From: Eulemur rufifrons
Taxonomy: Eukaryota; Chordata; Mammalia; Primates; Lemuridae
Direction: 5' to 3'
NCBI RefSeq assembly: GCF_041146395.1
Contig: NC_090989.1
Location: 224,968,843-225,032,842, forward strand
Length of the DNA: 64,000 nucleotides
The position numbers were made by a program, and so were the translations under genes. The notes under the pieces are model-generated. The model was given only the letters and a program-made list of their open reading frames with translations. It made no database searches and had not been told where the DNA came from. Shown here piece by piece: positions 23,647 through 36,606 of the stretch; the stretch's first letter is position 1; each line of letters starts with the position of its first letter.

Positions 23647-26600
23647 GTGCGTACCGCCTGGCCCTGGGGCGCGCCTCGCCGAGGCGTCCCGGGCCACCGT
23701 GGAGGTTGGGGAGCTGGAGGGGACGGGCAGCTATCCACACTCCCTGGCCCGGGGCCTTGCGGCGCCTGGCACTTCCTCGGAAGGGCGGTGAGGACGCTTC
23801 TCTGCCTGCCCTGGCTTGCAGGGTCGGGAGGGAGAAAGCCGTGGGCCTCGCATCTCTGGGGAACTTGGCAGAAAAGTTTTTGTATGAAAAAGAAGGCAGG
23901 GAGGCCCATTTGGGACATGATGAGAAAATAATCTTACGTATTTTTTATATTTAAAAGTATGATTTGGGGGTGTTGGGGGCGAGGCGGGGAGGAGAGTTGT
24001 TGATCCAGGACGCGGCGTCCAGCTGGAGGCTCTTCACTGCAGTACTCCTGCTGATGGGGGGGAGAGGGGGGAAGAACCACGCAGTTGGTGGTGCACGCAG
24101 TGCTTCTGTTGTCACCTGGCCCTTTGAAATATTCGGAATATGTTAACATGCTACCTATTTTATGGCTGAGACAAAAAAGTGCCTGGGAAGTTAGGTGCCT
24201 ATAGCCCAAGGTCATACAGCCCGAAGCTACTATCCCGGCAAACTTTCTAAGAGCCCATACAGGGGTCTTTGCTGCCTCCCACTGTGGGACTCCAGCTGTG
24301 ATGAGAGCCCGGGTTTTCTTTGCGAGGGAGGCTCATCAACCTCAGAGTTGATACCTCCTTGTGTGCCTGCACGTGGAGAGCGAGACTTTAGGGGCCTCCT
24401 CCCAGACTTAGGACAAGGGAGGATTTTTGATTTTGCTTTTTGACGCAGAGGAGCTGAACAGTGGATCCCCAGACGTGCTAAAGGCAGTGACCCCCAGTGG
24501 GAAAGCCTCCTGAGGGCCCCCAAGAGTGCAATGGACCTGGTCCCAGTTCTGGGCTTGGCTTCCTCCCGCATCTGTCCCGCATGGGTTCTCGCCGGCCCTG
24601 CGTTCTTAAGCATTCTCCCAGCCTGCTGGGTGGGAGAGAGGTGTGGAAGGGCCCGGAATCAGGAGGTAAGGGCGGGGAATATCCTTGTTTTGTGTTCCCT
24701 GAGGCCTCCAAGATGTTTTGTTCACTTTCATGTCCAGTGAACAATCAGGAGTTTGTGGCCAGACCCAGGAGACTCTCATATCTTCCCCTCACCCTCCAGC
24801 ACTTCATCTTACTCGCCTTCCAACAAGGAGAAACCTGCCCTGAATCACTGCCCAACAACAGGCTTTGGGCACCTTCATTCAGTCCAGTGAGTGTTCACGA
24901 TCAAGCCATTGGGCACAACACTCTCTCCAGGACAGGCTCCTATTGTCTCCCCCACTATGGATTTCACTTTCTATGGGATATCCCTCCTCTCTGGCCACAG
25001 ATCTTCTGTGAAAGAAAAGTTCTCTTTGCTAGAGAATGCCAGGGGCCCAGCTCAGCAGTTGACATCTTCAGACAGCCTCCAGCTCATTGCCCTAGGATTA
25101 AGGTTTGCTGATATGAATTTGTGTGGAATCATTTTTCACACAGAATGTGAAAATAAATACATTTAGATTGGTAAGAGTTTCTAGAAGATTTGCTGATGCC
25201 CCTGCCTTCTCCCTTCTCTCTCACATTTTCTTTCAGGGCATTGTTGATTATGTTTCTTGTGTTTACAGGACAAGAAGGGGCTTTCTGGGAAACAGAATAA
25301 TTTCGAGCGCAAAGCTGTGTACCAGAGGCAAGTCAGGGCACCCAGTTTGCTGGCCAAAAGCATTTTAGAAGGTAAAACAATGCAAAATTATCCTTTAGCC
25401 TTTTAAACTGAGTTGAATGACTCTCATGATTCAAGCGTATTTATTTTTTCAGGCATATTTATTAGCCTGTGAAGGTGCTATGTGAGAGGAAGCTACTTTC
25501 TATTAGAGAGTTTTCCTCTAGGTGCTCTCTTTGGCGGGATGTATACTAAAACCAGAAGGATACAGAGAAAATTAGCATGGCCCCTGTGGAAGAGAGCTTT
25601 CCTCTAGGAAGGCAACCATGACCTGGGAAAATGAATCTCACATACCTGCTGAGGTTTTTGTCACTATCAGTTTAAGAATCCTGATAATTTTGTTGTCTGC
25701 TTAATGATTAATGAGTTAACATGGAGTGCATGTGAAATTTGCCACAGTGTGAAGGACATGCAAAGATACACTGCCAAATGATCCTGGAGCAGATGTCCTG
25801 GAAGGAAATAAGTAAATTAACAAAACAAAACAAAATGACCAAACACTTAGTTGTAGCAGAGTGTTTGGTGAATAGCTAGAGTAAGTCAAGTGAGGAGTTT
25901 AACAGCTTATCCTTGCCCTATAAAGACCTCTAGTTTGGAAGTTCAACCTCAGATTCCACTCTTTTTCACTGTACTATTTTCCTCCCTGGATTATCTAGGT
26001 AATTGCTGTTATTTCACACTTCATTTTACCATTTTTGACAGTCGAGGTTATAGAGTCTGGAAAAGGTTTTGAATCAAACAAGGAAAGTAGAGGTCGAATT
26101 TGTACAGTGAAATCTCTTTCTCTCTCCGTGTTTTCACTTTCACTAAAGCTTGGGGATACATTAATTTTTCTGAAAATATTACTGATTTTTTTTAAGTATC
26201 TCTATTTGGGTGTGGAATTTATTTATTGACCTGCTTAATAATATTACTATCTTTCACATATTTCTTTAAATTTAAAGGAAAGTTTATATTTGCTTTAATC
26301 ACTGCCATTTCATGAAATTCAGGTTAAAAGTAGATTTTTTAAAAAAGTAGACATTTGAATTCTGTTTTTTCCTTGTATGGCTTCTGACTTTAGTTGGTTC
26401 TGGGCAGGTTTTGAAGTTCCTTCTTGTCTCATCCTGTGTTTCGTACTTCTGACTTTAGAGTGGTTTCTTTCTCATGAATTAAAAATGAATTTGGTTACAT
26501 ACTGGATAAACAGATTTATAACAATAGGGACCACATTGATAAACTGAAATTGTGCCAAAGCAACTTGAGAAGTGGGAGGACTAAATGGAAGAGTAAATTC

Positions 26601-28670
26601 AAGTAAATAACTTCCTGGCAAAACTCACCATAGAGATGGAAACATTAATTTTCAAATTTTATTTTATTTGCAAATGAGTACGATAGGTTTGTCACTATGT
26701 AAACACAAATATAACAATGGATCCTTCAAACAAATTTGATAGAGGTGAGTGCTTGGGGATGATGAAATACTCAAAGTATTTTATGCAGCCAGGAATTCCA
26801 TTTATGTTACACTAATCTTTGTTTTTAACTTTGTCTCTATTCATGTGATAACTTAATCTGTGTTCTAATGATTGCTTGTTTAACCATTTTGGTTTCTGGC
26901 CAACATGATTAGAGCTTGGGAAACATGTCTTATATTTTTGGTATAGCAGGGAATACCATCCCCCTAACCCTATTTTTTGTTTTGTTTGCACTGGTAGTCA
27001 GGGAAGGGGCCTGGTGAAATTGTTCACTGCAGAGTGTGTTTGACTAGTTAACAGCTCTTTTCAATTTTCTATGCTTCTCTATTTCCTGAGTCTTTTTTTT
27101 TCTTTTTCTATTCACTAATCTCCTTTAACTTTCTTTCTCTTTTTTCCTAGTTCTCCTTGGATTATTCTACAACTGTAACAATGTGTACATAATGAGCCAT
27201 CTTTAGAAAATAAAAGTGACATCAGCCCTAGGTATAGATATCTTTTTTAATAATGAAAAAAGATGACATGGATAATAATAAAACATTAATTGAAGCAAGA
27301 TGAGTAGCTTTGTCTCTTAATGTATGAGGGCCTGGGAAGAATATTAATATTTCAGTCAATAAAGTGTGCCTGTCAAAGCAAGCAAGCAAACAAACCTATA
27401 ACAATAAAAACAACAATAACAAAAAGTTTAAACGTGGATATCCTTCTCCCCAAAGGAAACTATTTTAAATCGAACTTACACTTTCGCTTTCTGATATGGA
27501 ACTGTAAATAATTGTTACTGATTTGTAGTGTTTCTCTTGCCTTCTGGATTTCCAGGTTTTTGTTCCCTAGATGTTAATCACTTTCATGTGCAATGTTTGC
27601 TTATTTTAGGTTATCGCCCCATTCCAGCGGACACTTATATAGGAGGGACCTTCCCTCTACCTCCCCCAGTTAGTGACAGGATGAGGAAAAGAAGAGCCTT
27701 TGCTGATAAAGAGTTGGAGAACATTATGCTGGAGAGGGAATATAAAGAGAGGGAGATGTTGGAAACTTCCCAAGCTGCTGCTGCCTTGTTCCTGCCCAAC
27801 CGCATGGTGCCTGGACCTGAATATAGCTCCTACAAAACTGCCTACAGCCCCAGCCCAGTGGAACCACCAAGCGAGGATTTCTGCAATTTTTTGCCTACGT
27901 GCCTTGATCTAACCATGCAGTATTCGGGGTCTGGGAATATGGAACTAATTTCTTCCAATGTCAGTGTGGCCACGACTTACAGACAATATCCCTTGTCCTC
28001 GAGATTTTTAGTTTGGCCCAAGTGTGGCCCCATTAGTGACACCCTCCTCTACCAGCAATGCCTGCTAAATGCCACCACCTCTGTTCAAGCCCTGAAGCCT
28101 GGGGCCAGCTGGGACTTGAAGGGAGCACGAGTCCAGGATGTACTCAGTGTTGAGCATGACATGATGCCACCGAAATTGGAAGGTTCCCTGATGCTGCCTC
28201 ACACTCCTGAGGTCCAGACCTCTAGAAGTGACCTTCAGGGTCATCAGGCTGTCCCTGAGAGGTCTGCATTCTCCCCACCTCGACGGAATTTTTCTCCCAT
28301 TGTTGACACAGACTCCCTGGCAGCTCAAGGGCACGTCTTAACCAAGATCAGCAAAGAAAACACCAAGCACCCTCTGCCACTTAAACATAATCCATTCCAC
28401 TCATTATTCCAGCAAACGCTTAACGATGCATCAGCTCCTGAGTTGAAAACACCATTTGTCAAAGATGCCTTTGAAGAGACCTCGAAGAAACACAGAGAGT
28501 GTTTAGTCAAAGAAAACCAGAAGTACACATTTACAATAGATAGATGTGCAAAAGACCTTTTCGTAGCCAAACAAGTTGGAACAAAACTCTCAGTGAGTGA
28601 GCCGCTGTCATTTTCTGTTGAATCTATTCTTAAGAGGCCTTCGTCTGCCATCACTCATGTCTCTCAGTGA
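23122..28670 (+). CDS. DMRT2: DMRT2, doublesex- and mab-3-related transcription factor 2 (three coding exons)
   Basis: Joining 23122-23646, 25269-25371 and 27610-28670 gives 1689 nt, i.e. 562 residues plus a stop; from memory human DMRT2 has 561. The protein is a nuclear DNA-binding factor; in mouse the family member acts in somite/dermomyotome patterning. Seen here: an acidic tract at residues 43-67, a proline-rich stretch to about 105, and a DM domain at about 119-172. All eight DM zinc ligands are present with canonical spacing: C123, C126, H138, C142 for one site and H129, C147, C149, C152 for the other. Exon 3 starts with a DMRT2-typical block (residues 211-261) holding a basic RMRKRR motif and a charged, probably helical segment. 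The ATG has a strong Kozak context (G at -3, G at +4). No frameshift or stop interrupts the frame. Identification is near certain. Confidence 0.98.
23647..25268 (+). other. DMRT2: DMRT2 intron between coding exons 1 and 2
   Basis: 1622 nt with consensus gt/ag ends. The first 80 nt are still CpG-rich. I recognise no interspersed repeat in it, which is notable given the repeat load elsewhere; G-rich runs lie at about 23965-24075. Confidence 0.85.
25269..25371 (+). CDS. DMRT2: DMRT2 coding exon 2
   Basis: A 103-nt exon coding for residues 176-209 plus the first base of G210. It reads [20 protein letters not shown] onward, which matches the known DMRT2 segment just after the DM domain. The acceptor is tgtttacag and the donor is gaag|gtaaaa (phase 1). 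It is too short and too internal to be found by simple ORF scanning; homology and splice sites together fix it. Confidence 0.96.
25505..25608. repeat. Target-site duplication flanking the U6 insertion
   Basis: The left copy is 25505-25522 (agagagttttcctctagg) and the right copy is 25591-25608 (agagagctttcctctagg), 17 of 18 identical. The last G of the left copy overlaps the first base of U6. Confidence 0.88.
25522..25590 (+). pseudogene. U6 snRNA retropseudogene, 3'-truncated, with target-site duplication
   Basis: The sequence follows U6 snRNA from its 5' end: gtgctctctttggc (U6 GUGCUCGCUUCGGC), then tatactaaaa, the ACAGAGA box at 25562-25568, and attagcatggcccctg. It stops at about U6 nt 70, so the 3' stem region and U-tail are missing. 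It is flanked by an 18-bp direct repeat, 25505-25522 and 25591-25608, with one mismatch. This marks insertion by target-primed reverse transcription. There is no poly(A) tail. It cannot give functional U6. It lies in sense orientation inside DMRT2 intron 2. Confidence 0.9.
27610..28670 (+). CDS. DMRT2: DMRT2 coding exon 3 (C-terminal two thirds)
   Basis: Begins after a tattttag acceptor and codes for residues 210-562, ending HVSQ and a TGA stop. Early residues ([20 protein letters not shown]) and the following [17 protein letters not shown] block are DMRT2-specific. The remainder is Ser/Pro-rich, without recognised domains, and resembles human DMRT2 throughout to the C-terminus. The open frame extends upstream to 27528, but that part is intron. 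Confidence 0.97.
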
Positions 28671-28940
28671 AACTGCTTATACAGAAAACTGGATTTTCTG
28701 CCGTCTTAGAGGGTTCTTGTCATTCGCTATTTTTTTAAAAAGTCAAGATGTTTGTATAAAGAAATTTCTAATGTAAAAAGTGATGATTTCTAAAAATTCT
28801 ATATATTCATATGCATGTACTTTTTCTTATCACATAAATATATTTAAACTTAAAGATGGAAATTGCCTAATGTGCAAATTGTAAAGTTTCATGCTTTACA
28901 CAGCATTTCATAAAGCAATAAAATTGACACTGTCACCTAA
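28671..28940 (+). other. DMRT2: DMRT2 3' UTR (proximal form)
   Basis: AT-rich sequence from the stop to shortly past the first canonical poly(A) signal. The exact cleavage site is not visible; 10-25 nt after the signal is assumed. A longer form is possible. Confidence 0.65.
28917..28922 (+). terminator. DMRT2: AATAAA polyadenylation signal of DMRT2
   Basis: Canonical hexamer about 247 nt after the stop codon, in context gcaataaaattgac; it is the first clear signal downstream of the gene. Confidence 0.7.
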
Positions 28941-31231
28941 AAGACCCAGTATTTGCTGAAGCAAATAGCTATCTCTATCTAGATGAAAAGCTGGTGTCCT
29001 TGAAATGTGTTTTTTATTTTGCTATTAAAATATGATTCTGTATATTTTCATGCACTCTTAATGGCCACTGGGGGCCACAGGAAAACGCTTAAAATGCTTT
29101 AGTTTTGCATTTTGGAGGGCACGTTAATTCAGCTGTTTAAGACTGAGGCAAAAATAACTTTAAGGAGAACATGAGGCTGTTTGCATGTTTATAATATCTT
29201 GATTTCATGTGCTTGGATGAAGCTGAATTAATTTGAAGGGAAATCAAATATAATGTCTCATTTATATGATGCTGTGGGTTCTTGGGATGGATTTCTTTTG
29301 ACTCCCTGGGGCCCAGTTTCCTTCCCTAGTGGGAGTGTGCATGGGAGGCCTTAAGCATCCTTTCTAGGAAAGGAACATTCCTTTGCACATTTCTAGTTTC
29401 TTTGAACATTCTATGATTTTATGTTCCTAGGGGCCACAAATCAGATTCCCTTGCAAGGTGCATCATTTAAGCCCAAGGTGGGGCCCAGACCTCCTCTCAG
29501 CTCTTGTGTTAGTCCCCTGTTGGAGAAGTACTGGAGACAGCAGGCATTGGGATACAGGCCCAGTGGCAACTCTCAGCTGGTCCCTGAGTATTAGCTTTAT
29601 GCCTCCCACATCTGTACCAGTGTCAAAGACTTTCAGTGCAGCTCTCTTCTGACATGAAAACATTTACTATTCAAATTGCTTCAACTGACAGTTGCTGAAG
29701 CCTGCAGATATTTATCACAACATGAGGGTGGCTTCTTGATTTTTAATACCCTTTCTTTTGTTTTTAAGTTCCTTGTTACTGTCTTGTTTTGCTCAACAAA
29801 ATGTTAACTGTTGTTCCATATATTGATAAAATTAGAGTAAGGTTTTTATGAGAGTATTAAATTCATCTCTTAAGACCTTACTTGTGCATCCCAAATCAAG
29901 TTCTAAGATGTCATAGTTTTCTCAATACAGAAAATCAAGAACCAGATATTTCACCTTTAATACTACCATGGAGCGAGGTTTTATTTGCAGCTCTCCTCTT
30001 TTCCGGGTAATAAGAACACTAGGTGGGCATGTGGAATGTACCAAGCGTTCAGCAGTTTAAAGAGTTTTGTTCTTGTTCTTGAAAACACTTTATTTAAAAA
30101 TTATTTTGCTACTGATGAGCTCATGTTATCCTCCAGGGAGTCTCTGAATTGTTGCTTAAAATTAGCATCAATTTCAAAAACAACCAGCCAAACCTTAGGT
30201 TGATTTTCAGTTTGTACTTGTAAAATAACATTTGGTTTTGTTGAGTCAAATTTACTTATTTTTACTATTGTCAAAGCCAGAGTGAATGGAAGTTTGCCAA
30301 AGGAAAAGAAAATGAAAGCAGGCTGAGTTTCCAATAACTGTTAAAGATTATCATTAAGTGGAAAAAATGTTTTCCAGCCAAGTATGCTCTGGTGTCAGAG
30401 ACAGAATCTAACTCCAGTTTTTCCTCCCAGTCATCTCTGCTTTATCTCTAGAGTCACTAATTTTTGTATTCCTCTCAGAAATTTATTTTTTTTGTCTAGC
30501 GTTAAATGTATACTTACCATTGAATTAAATGGCTTCAGAGGTAATGAGGGGAAACACATTAGAATAAAACCATATAAAAAAAATCTTAATGAGAAGGCCT
30601 TCTTAATCCAAAAATGGATTTTCTCTTTCTTACTCTATTTTTGTATTTTGAATACTTGTATTTATCAAATTTTCTCCTTTTCCAGTGAACGTATCGGGAC
30701 TTCTTTTCTGTCTTCTCTCCATATCGTTTTAATCTCATTAAGTGAATCCAGTTGGCTGTGGGTATTAGTGGTTTTTCCTCATATTACCAGTGACCAGAAT
30801 TTTATTGTTCTTGAACATTTATGAGGGTCAGTACTTTCCCTGGAAAATTTATTATTATACTGTGCATTAGTTCTGCTGTAATGATGAGTTCTTTGAATCT
30901 ACCACCGGCCACTTATTAAGAGTTTTGTGCTGGGCTCTTGCTTTTGTTTAAAAAAAATCATTTCACTTCCATGAAAACTACCATATAGAGTGTTCAAAGG
31001 GTGTTGTCATTGACATATTGAATCAACTTGTGGTTCAATTTGAACATTTTCTGTGTTAAAGGTAATAAATGGATATGGCTTTAATAATTTTTGAGACTGG
31101 TAAATTTTGAGAGTAGTAAAACATGGAGTTTTTCCTCCGTTTAACTCATAGTACACTAATGACATGTTTTCCTTCTATCTCAACTGATCAAATGTTATTT
31201 TTGTTCAATTTGCAATAATCAAAGTTTACAA
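28941..31231. other. Downstream flank of DMRT2, no recognised feature
   Basis: AT-rich. Open frames of up to 146 codons (30384-30824) are uncharacterised and lack homology. A longer DMRT2 3' UTR could extend into its start. Confidence 0.4.
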
Positions 31232-31388
31232 CAGTACTTCTCAAACTTTAGTAGATCATTGAGCCACCTGGAAATCTTGATAAAATGCATATTTTGATTC
31301 TGTAGGGCCGGATGGGCCTGAAATTCTGCATTTCTAACTAACTCCAGGATGCTGATGCTGCTGGTGTTCAGGCCACAGTTTGAGTAGC
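31232..31388. mobile_element. MER5A-type hAT relic
   Basis: Terminal cagtacttctcaaacttt and acagtttgagtagc form decayed inverted ends. The interior has cacctggaaatcttgat and aaattctgcatttctaacta. Confidence 0.8.
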
Positions 31389-31650
31389 AAATGTTTACAG
31401 CACTTCTGTTATTTCAATGTACATTTAATACAATCTGCTGTGGATTTTGGGTTCCAATGCAATAATAGTTATATTGCTAGCATAAATAATTTGATATACG
31501 TGAATAGTTAAAAAAATTTTCCTTTCTACTAACCCTTTGGTGGCGGAATTAGGACAAGACCTAGGCAAGTCATATGCTAGACAAGGTCTGTTCCCTTCTT
31601 TCGCTTTTTTCCCTCAAACCTAGAGGTTGTTTTACTTTGGTTAAGAATAT

Positions 31651-32505
<855 letters not shown>

Positions 32506-33942
32506 CTCTTCATCCAATCCTCTCTTCCAAATTTCACTCTCTTCCTGCCTTTAGAAACTGAGTTTTCTAGGCATGTGTTCTTCCCATACTATCCTTTCTC
32601 CCCCAGTGTGCGGACCATTTCCACTCAACACTACTGTTTCCCAGAAAGTCTCCAATATCAGTAGTGCTACTTTTAATATGAGTTTAAGTGAGTGTGTTAT
32701 CGGATACATGGACTTACGAGCTTAATTCCAATTGCATAATAAAAGACTGTAACTAATATTAAGAAACCTTCTAGAATTCCTTTTGCAAACTTTCCAAAGT
32801 GCTAAAGAGCAAAGAAGTGGCTGAAGGTCAAGAAGAAATAAGGAGAGTCCACAATTCCCTGTAGAATGGTAAAGACATGACAGTGTCAAGGTTCAGTTTC
32901 CAATTGGGTCTAGAATTCTTACTGGCCCTGATTTAATTCATTTATTCTAGGTCTATAAACTTAGGCTTATCCCCATAGCTAGGGTATAGTTTGTAAGGCC
33001 TATAGTTCTTGAAATGGCTAGAACCTGCATTTATAAACTTGGGCCTGTGGCATCCACTTATATTTATTTTGATGATTATATCAAGCTTTTATTATGCTTC
33101 ACCACCTTAGTTCTTTTTGTTTCTTTTGTCATGTCCAAATACATTTAGAGCATGCTGGACATAGATATCTGCAAATAGGTTGGCATCTGGTGTAATGGTA
33201 AATGTGCAATAATCATAACTAACACGTATTTAGAGCCTACCAATTTGCAGAGCACATTCACATTTATTGTCTCTTATATTTCCTCACATAAATTCTATAG
33301 AAATTTGGTAAGTGGCCATATCAAGAGTTGAATCAACATCTCTGTCTGTGTACACAAATTTGAGGATTTTTCCAATATACAACATGACTTTATATAGCAT
33401 AATCTATCTCTAAACTTTTGTATATAAATGTTAAGTGCCTCTAATGTTTATATGTAATATATATGATACATTATGCATGTATATTTTTACATGCATGACT
33501 ACATATATCTCTGTGTAGAAACATCTGCATACTCATTCTACCTTCATTAAGTGACACCCCCCCCCCGCCACACACACCCATCCACCCCAGTCTCATGGGG
33601 GTTGTGAGACCAATTGATACAAGGAATGAGAACGAGAACCTGCTGGGGAAGCACAGGGACTGATGGCTTCAGCTGTCACACCTTTCGATCCAGTGTGGCA
33701 TTCGTGCCAAGGCCACACTTTCCCTAGGCTGCTTCCCATATATAACTGCATACAGCAGGGTTGCTGGAAAGGAACATTTTTTGCCCTGTCATGGGACTCC
33801 TCTAACAGACATCCTTAGCTGGGGAACTCCTCATTCAAGTATGTTGTTACAGATGTTTCAAGAGCCTAAAAACTAGCATCTCCATTCCATGCCTGGAGTT
33901 CTGAACCAATCAAGAAATAAGACAAAAGAGTTGGCATTTGGT
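32506..33942. other. Intergenic DNA, largely unassigned
   Basis: Contains a MIR-like piece at 33205-33345 and a C/CA-rich simple repeat at about 33555-33590. No gene is supported. Confidence 0.4.
33205..33345 (-). mobile_element. Probable MIR fragment
   Basis: gcaataatcataactaacac, the tatttagagcctacc and gcagagcacattcacattta blocks resemble the reversed MIR 3' half. Diverged. Confidence 0.5.
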
Positions 33943-34025
33943 CTTGAAATCCTGACCTCAAGTGATCCTCCCACCTCAGCTTTCCAAAGTGCTGGAATTT
34001 CAGGCGTGAGGCAACGTGCCTGACC
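33943..34025 (-). mobile_element. Alu fragment
   Basis: ctgacctcaagtgatcctcc, ccaaagtgctggaatttcag and aggcaacgtgcctgacc are the reversed Alu 5' part. The rest is missing. Confidence 0.8.
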
Positions 34026-34794
34026 CTAGGAGTTGGCATTTGGAGATTAGAATATTCTTACCTACCTTTACTACTGATTATAATTACATTGGAGAATGTG
34101 ACTTATATCCAGGAGAAAGGGGGCTTCATAATACTCAACTCCAGAATTACAGACTACTCACCTGAAAACAGTCAGCAGTGGCCCTCCACACCTCCCCTGC
34201 ATGTGGGAAGTGATTGAAAGTCTATAATCTCTCCATGCAGGTCGGCTTGTGAAAGGAAGGGGAGAGGAATTAGAAGAGCTACCCATGCCCAAACTTACCA
34301 ATCGGGTAAGTTACTCTCCTTTCATCTTTTGATTTAACATAATTTTGTTATTATTTTCTTTGTTTTGAATGGAGAGCAATCCAAAAAGACCATATACACT
34401 TGGATTTGATGTCTACAAAGTTTAAGTCATTGCTGAAGATACAAGTTGGGGGACAAGGAATGGTATAATTACTTTGTATGTGCTAACCAGACAAAAGACT
34501 ATGTGCATTTTTGTTTTAGAACAAAAAGAGAACTGAAGAAATAACTTCATTTATCCCAGATGGAACTAGCACATTCAGTGTAGCATGCTGGCAAGCAGTG
34601 AAGTCTCATTTTACTGATGAGTACATCATTTGATATTATTAGGGGTATTCTGCTTCTATTAACCACACATTGTTTTCATGGAATGTCATCATAAAAGGTT
34701 ATCACAGGAAGGTACCTGAGGTGTTGTGAAGATTTGAAGCCAAACTAATATTTCTGCTTTTGATACTTACTATGGAGGTATCAGGGGAATGCCA
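34026..34794. other. Intergenic DNA, no confident call
   Basis: Unassigned sequence leading into the L3 element; its last part may be further diverged L3. Confidence 0.35.
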
Positions 34795-35785
34795 CAGACA
34801 AGTTATATCTCAATTTAGCAAAGCATTTAACAAAGTCTTTCATGATAGGGAATTTTGGGATGGATAACAGTTAAGTTAGGAGGATTTGTAGCTGTTTGAA
34901 CAGCTACCTTCAAAAGGCATGAGTAATAAATCAATGTCAATTTTCAGGAAAGTAGTCTCATGGCTCATGAGTCCTCTTGTTTTGGACCACATCCTGGCTG
35001 GCAAATGAAAACATAAAATATGTGCTTATCAAATCTGTAGATGACATTAAGTTGGGAGATCTGGCCACTGTTGTTGGTGGTAGAATTGGGTTAGACTAGG
35101 AAAATAGCTCAAAGGAAAAATTTGGTATTTGGATTTTAAGAACAACCATCATCTGATTATGAAACTATATGTTGAGGGAGAGTTAACTTGATGTGTGAAG
35201 ACCATTTATGTAAAAATGGTCTGAGAGTCATAGGAGACTGGAAAGCTTAAAAGTAACCAATAACCAGGGATGAACCATGACTATAAGAGATTGTTAATAC
35301 AAACTTGGATTCCATAAGTAGTGCCTCCAGATCAAGGGAAATGCTAATTATGGTGCATTTCCTTCCTTCTCCCCAGCCAGATCAAATCTGGGAATTTGTG
35401 CCCAGCTCTGAGCATTGCATTTTTAATGGGAACATTGATGGACTTGCTGATGAGGATGGTGAAAGGAGTGGCAAGTCTTGTCTAACTATAGACAGTTAAG
35501 GGCACTGGGGATGTGGCCTGGAGAAGAGATATCTTAAGGGATAGGGCTTGATTTGTGTCTTCACATATTTGAAATGTTGTCATTTTGAAGAGGGAATTAA
35601 GGTCCCTTGGGAGTCTCCAGAAGAAACAATCAGGGCTAAGTACAGGATGTTGCAGGGGGTCAGATACAGTGCAGGAAAAAGAAACCATCTTTCAGTTTGG
35701 CTTATCCATAAATGGACGGGTCTGCCTTGTGGAAGGATGCATTTGGAGGTCTTCATGTGGAACAAGGAAAGAAATCTTGCCTTGG
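34795..35785 (+). mobile_element. L3/CR1-type LINE relic (about 1 kb)
   Basis: Colinear with CR1/L3 reverse-transcriptase sequence: caatttagcaaagcatttaa, aaatctgtagatgacatta (the FADD-type catalytic site region), agaacaaccatcatctg, ggcctggagaagagatatct and tgtcattttgaagagggaat occur in family order. Heavily mutated, with no usable frame. Short open frames at 35305-35802 fall inside it and are not genes. Confidence 0.8.
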
Positions 35786-36004
35786 GCATGAGATTGAATT
35801 AAAAAGCAGAGACTGCTTCATTTATCTTCATATCCCAGGTCCTATCACACAACTGATGTCAAGAGATGTTTGCTGAATGAAGAGAATCTTCTTCAACTTT
35901 GATAATTTCTGATTTTATGACAAATTACCTGTGTGAAGGATTAGATGAAATAATTTTTCCTCCCAGACAAACTCTTTAGAAAATCACACCACCAACTAGT
36001 TCTT

Positions 36005-36365
36005 TTTATGTTTACTTAAAAAACTATATATATTTAAAATATACAGCATATTTTGATATACATAGTGAAATGATTACTACTGTTAAGAAAATTAACATAT
36101 TCATTTTATCATATAGATCTTACTTATATGTGGAATCTTAAAAAAAAAAAGCTAATACATAGAAACAGAGAGTGGAATGGTGGTTTCTAGAGCAGAGAGT
36201 GGGGAGATGGGGCAATGTAGATCAACAGGTCAAAGTTGAAGTTATGTAGGATGAACAAATCCAGAGATCTAATGTGTAGCATGAGGACTATAGTTAATAA
36301 TATTGAATTGTATACTGGAAATTTGCTAAGACAGTAGATTTTAGGTGCTCTTACCACCAAGTTTA
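36005..36365. mobile_element. L1 3' UTR fragments in opposite orientations
   Basis: 36005-36125 reads as minus-strand L1 3' UTR (tttgatatacatagtgaaat). 36120-36365 reads as plus-strand L1 3' UTR (ttatatgtggaatcttaaaa, aatggtggtttctagagcag, actatagttaataatattga). This fits a short 5'-inverted L1 or two abutting fragments. Confidence 0.65.
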
Positions 36366-36606
36366 TTCTTTTAATTTAAAAGATGACATAAAACCAAACT
36401 TGCTTAAAGTCTTAAATCAGACATCACTGTGAATAAGAACATTGCACCTTTATTGTGTACAATTCCCAATTTTAGAAATGAAATTCCCCCAACTGACTAA
36501 TGGACAAATGCCCTAACTTTGTTGATTTTTCCCATTGTGGTGTTCTTTGAGGTTCAATGGTATGAAATGTCCAATTATATAAAGGCAGTTGGTTTGCTTT
36601 TGAATG

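Larger units (their letters stand above)
25372..27609 (+). other. DMRT2: DMRT2 intron between coding exons 2 and 3
   Basis: 2238 nt with gt/ag ends, AT-rich, carrying the U6 retropseudogene at 25522-25590. Otherwise it shows only short A- or T-rich runs (for example CAAAA repeats at about 25820). Confidence 0.85.

Noticed and set aside
23199..23954. Long open frames (up to 251 codons plus, 173 minus) overlapping DMRT2 coding exon 1
   Set aside because: They are alternative-frame shadows of a very GC-rich exon, rich in Arg/Ala/Gly; the DMRT2 frame explains the region and carries the conserved zinc ligands.
25522..25590. Functional U6 snRNA gene
   Set aside because: The 3' third and the terminator T-run are missing, conserved positions are changed, and flanking direct repeats show it is a retrocopy.
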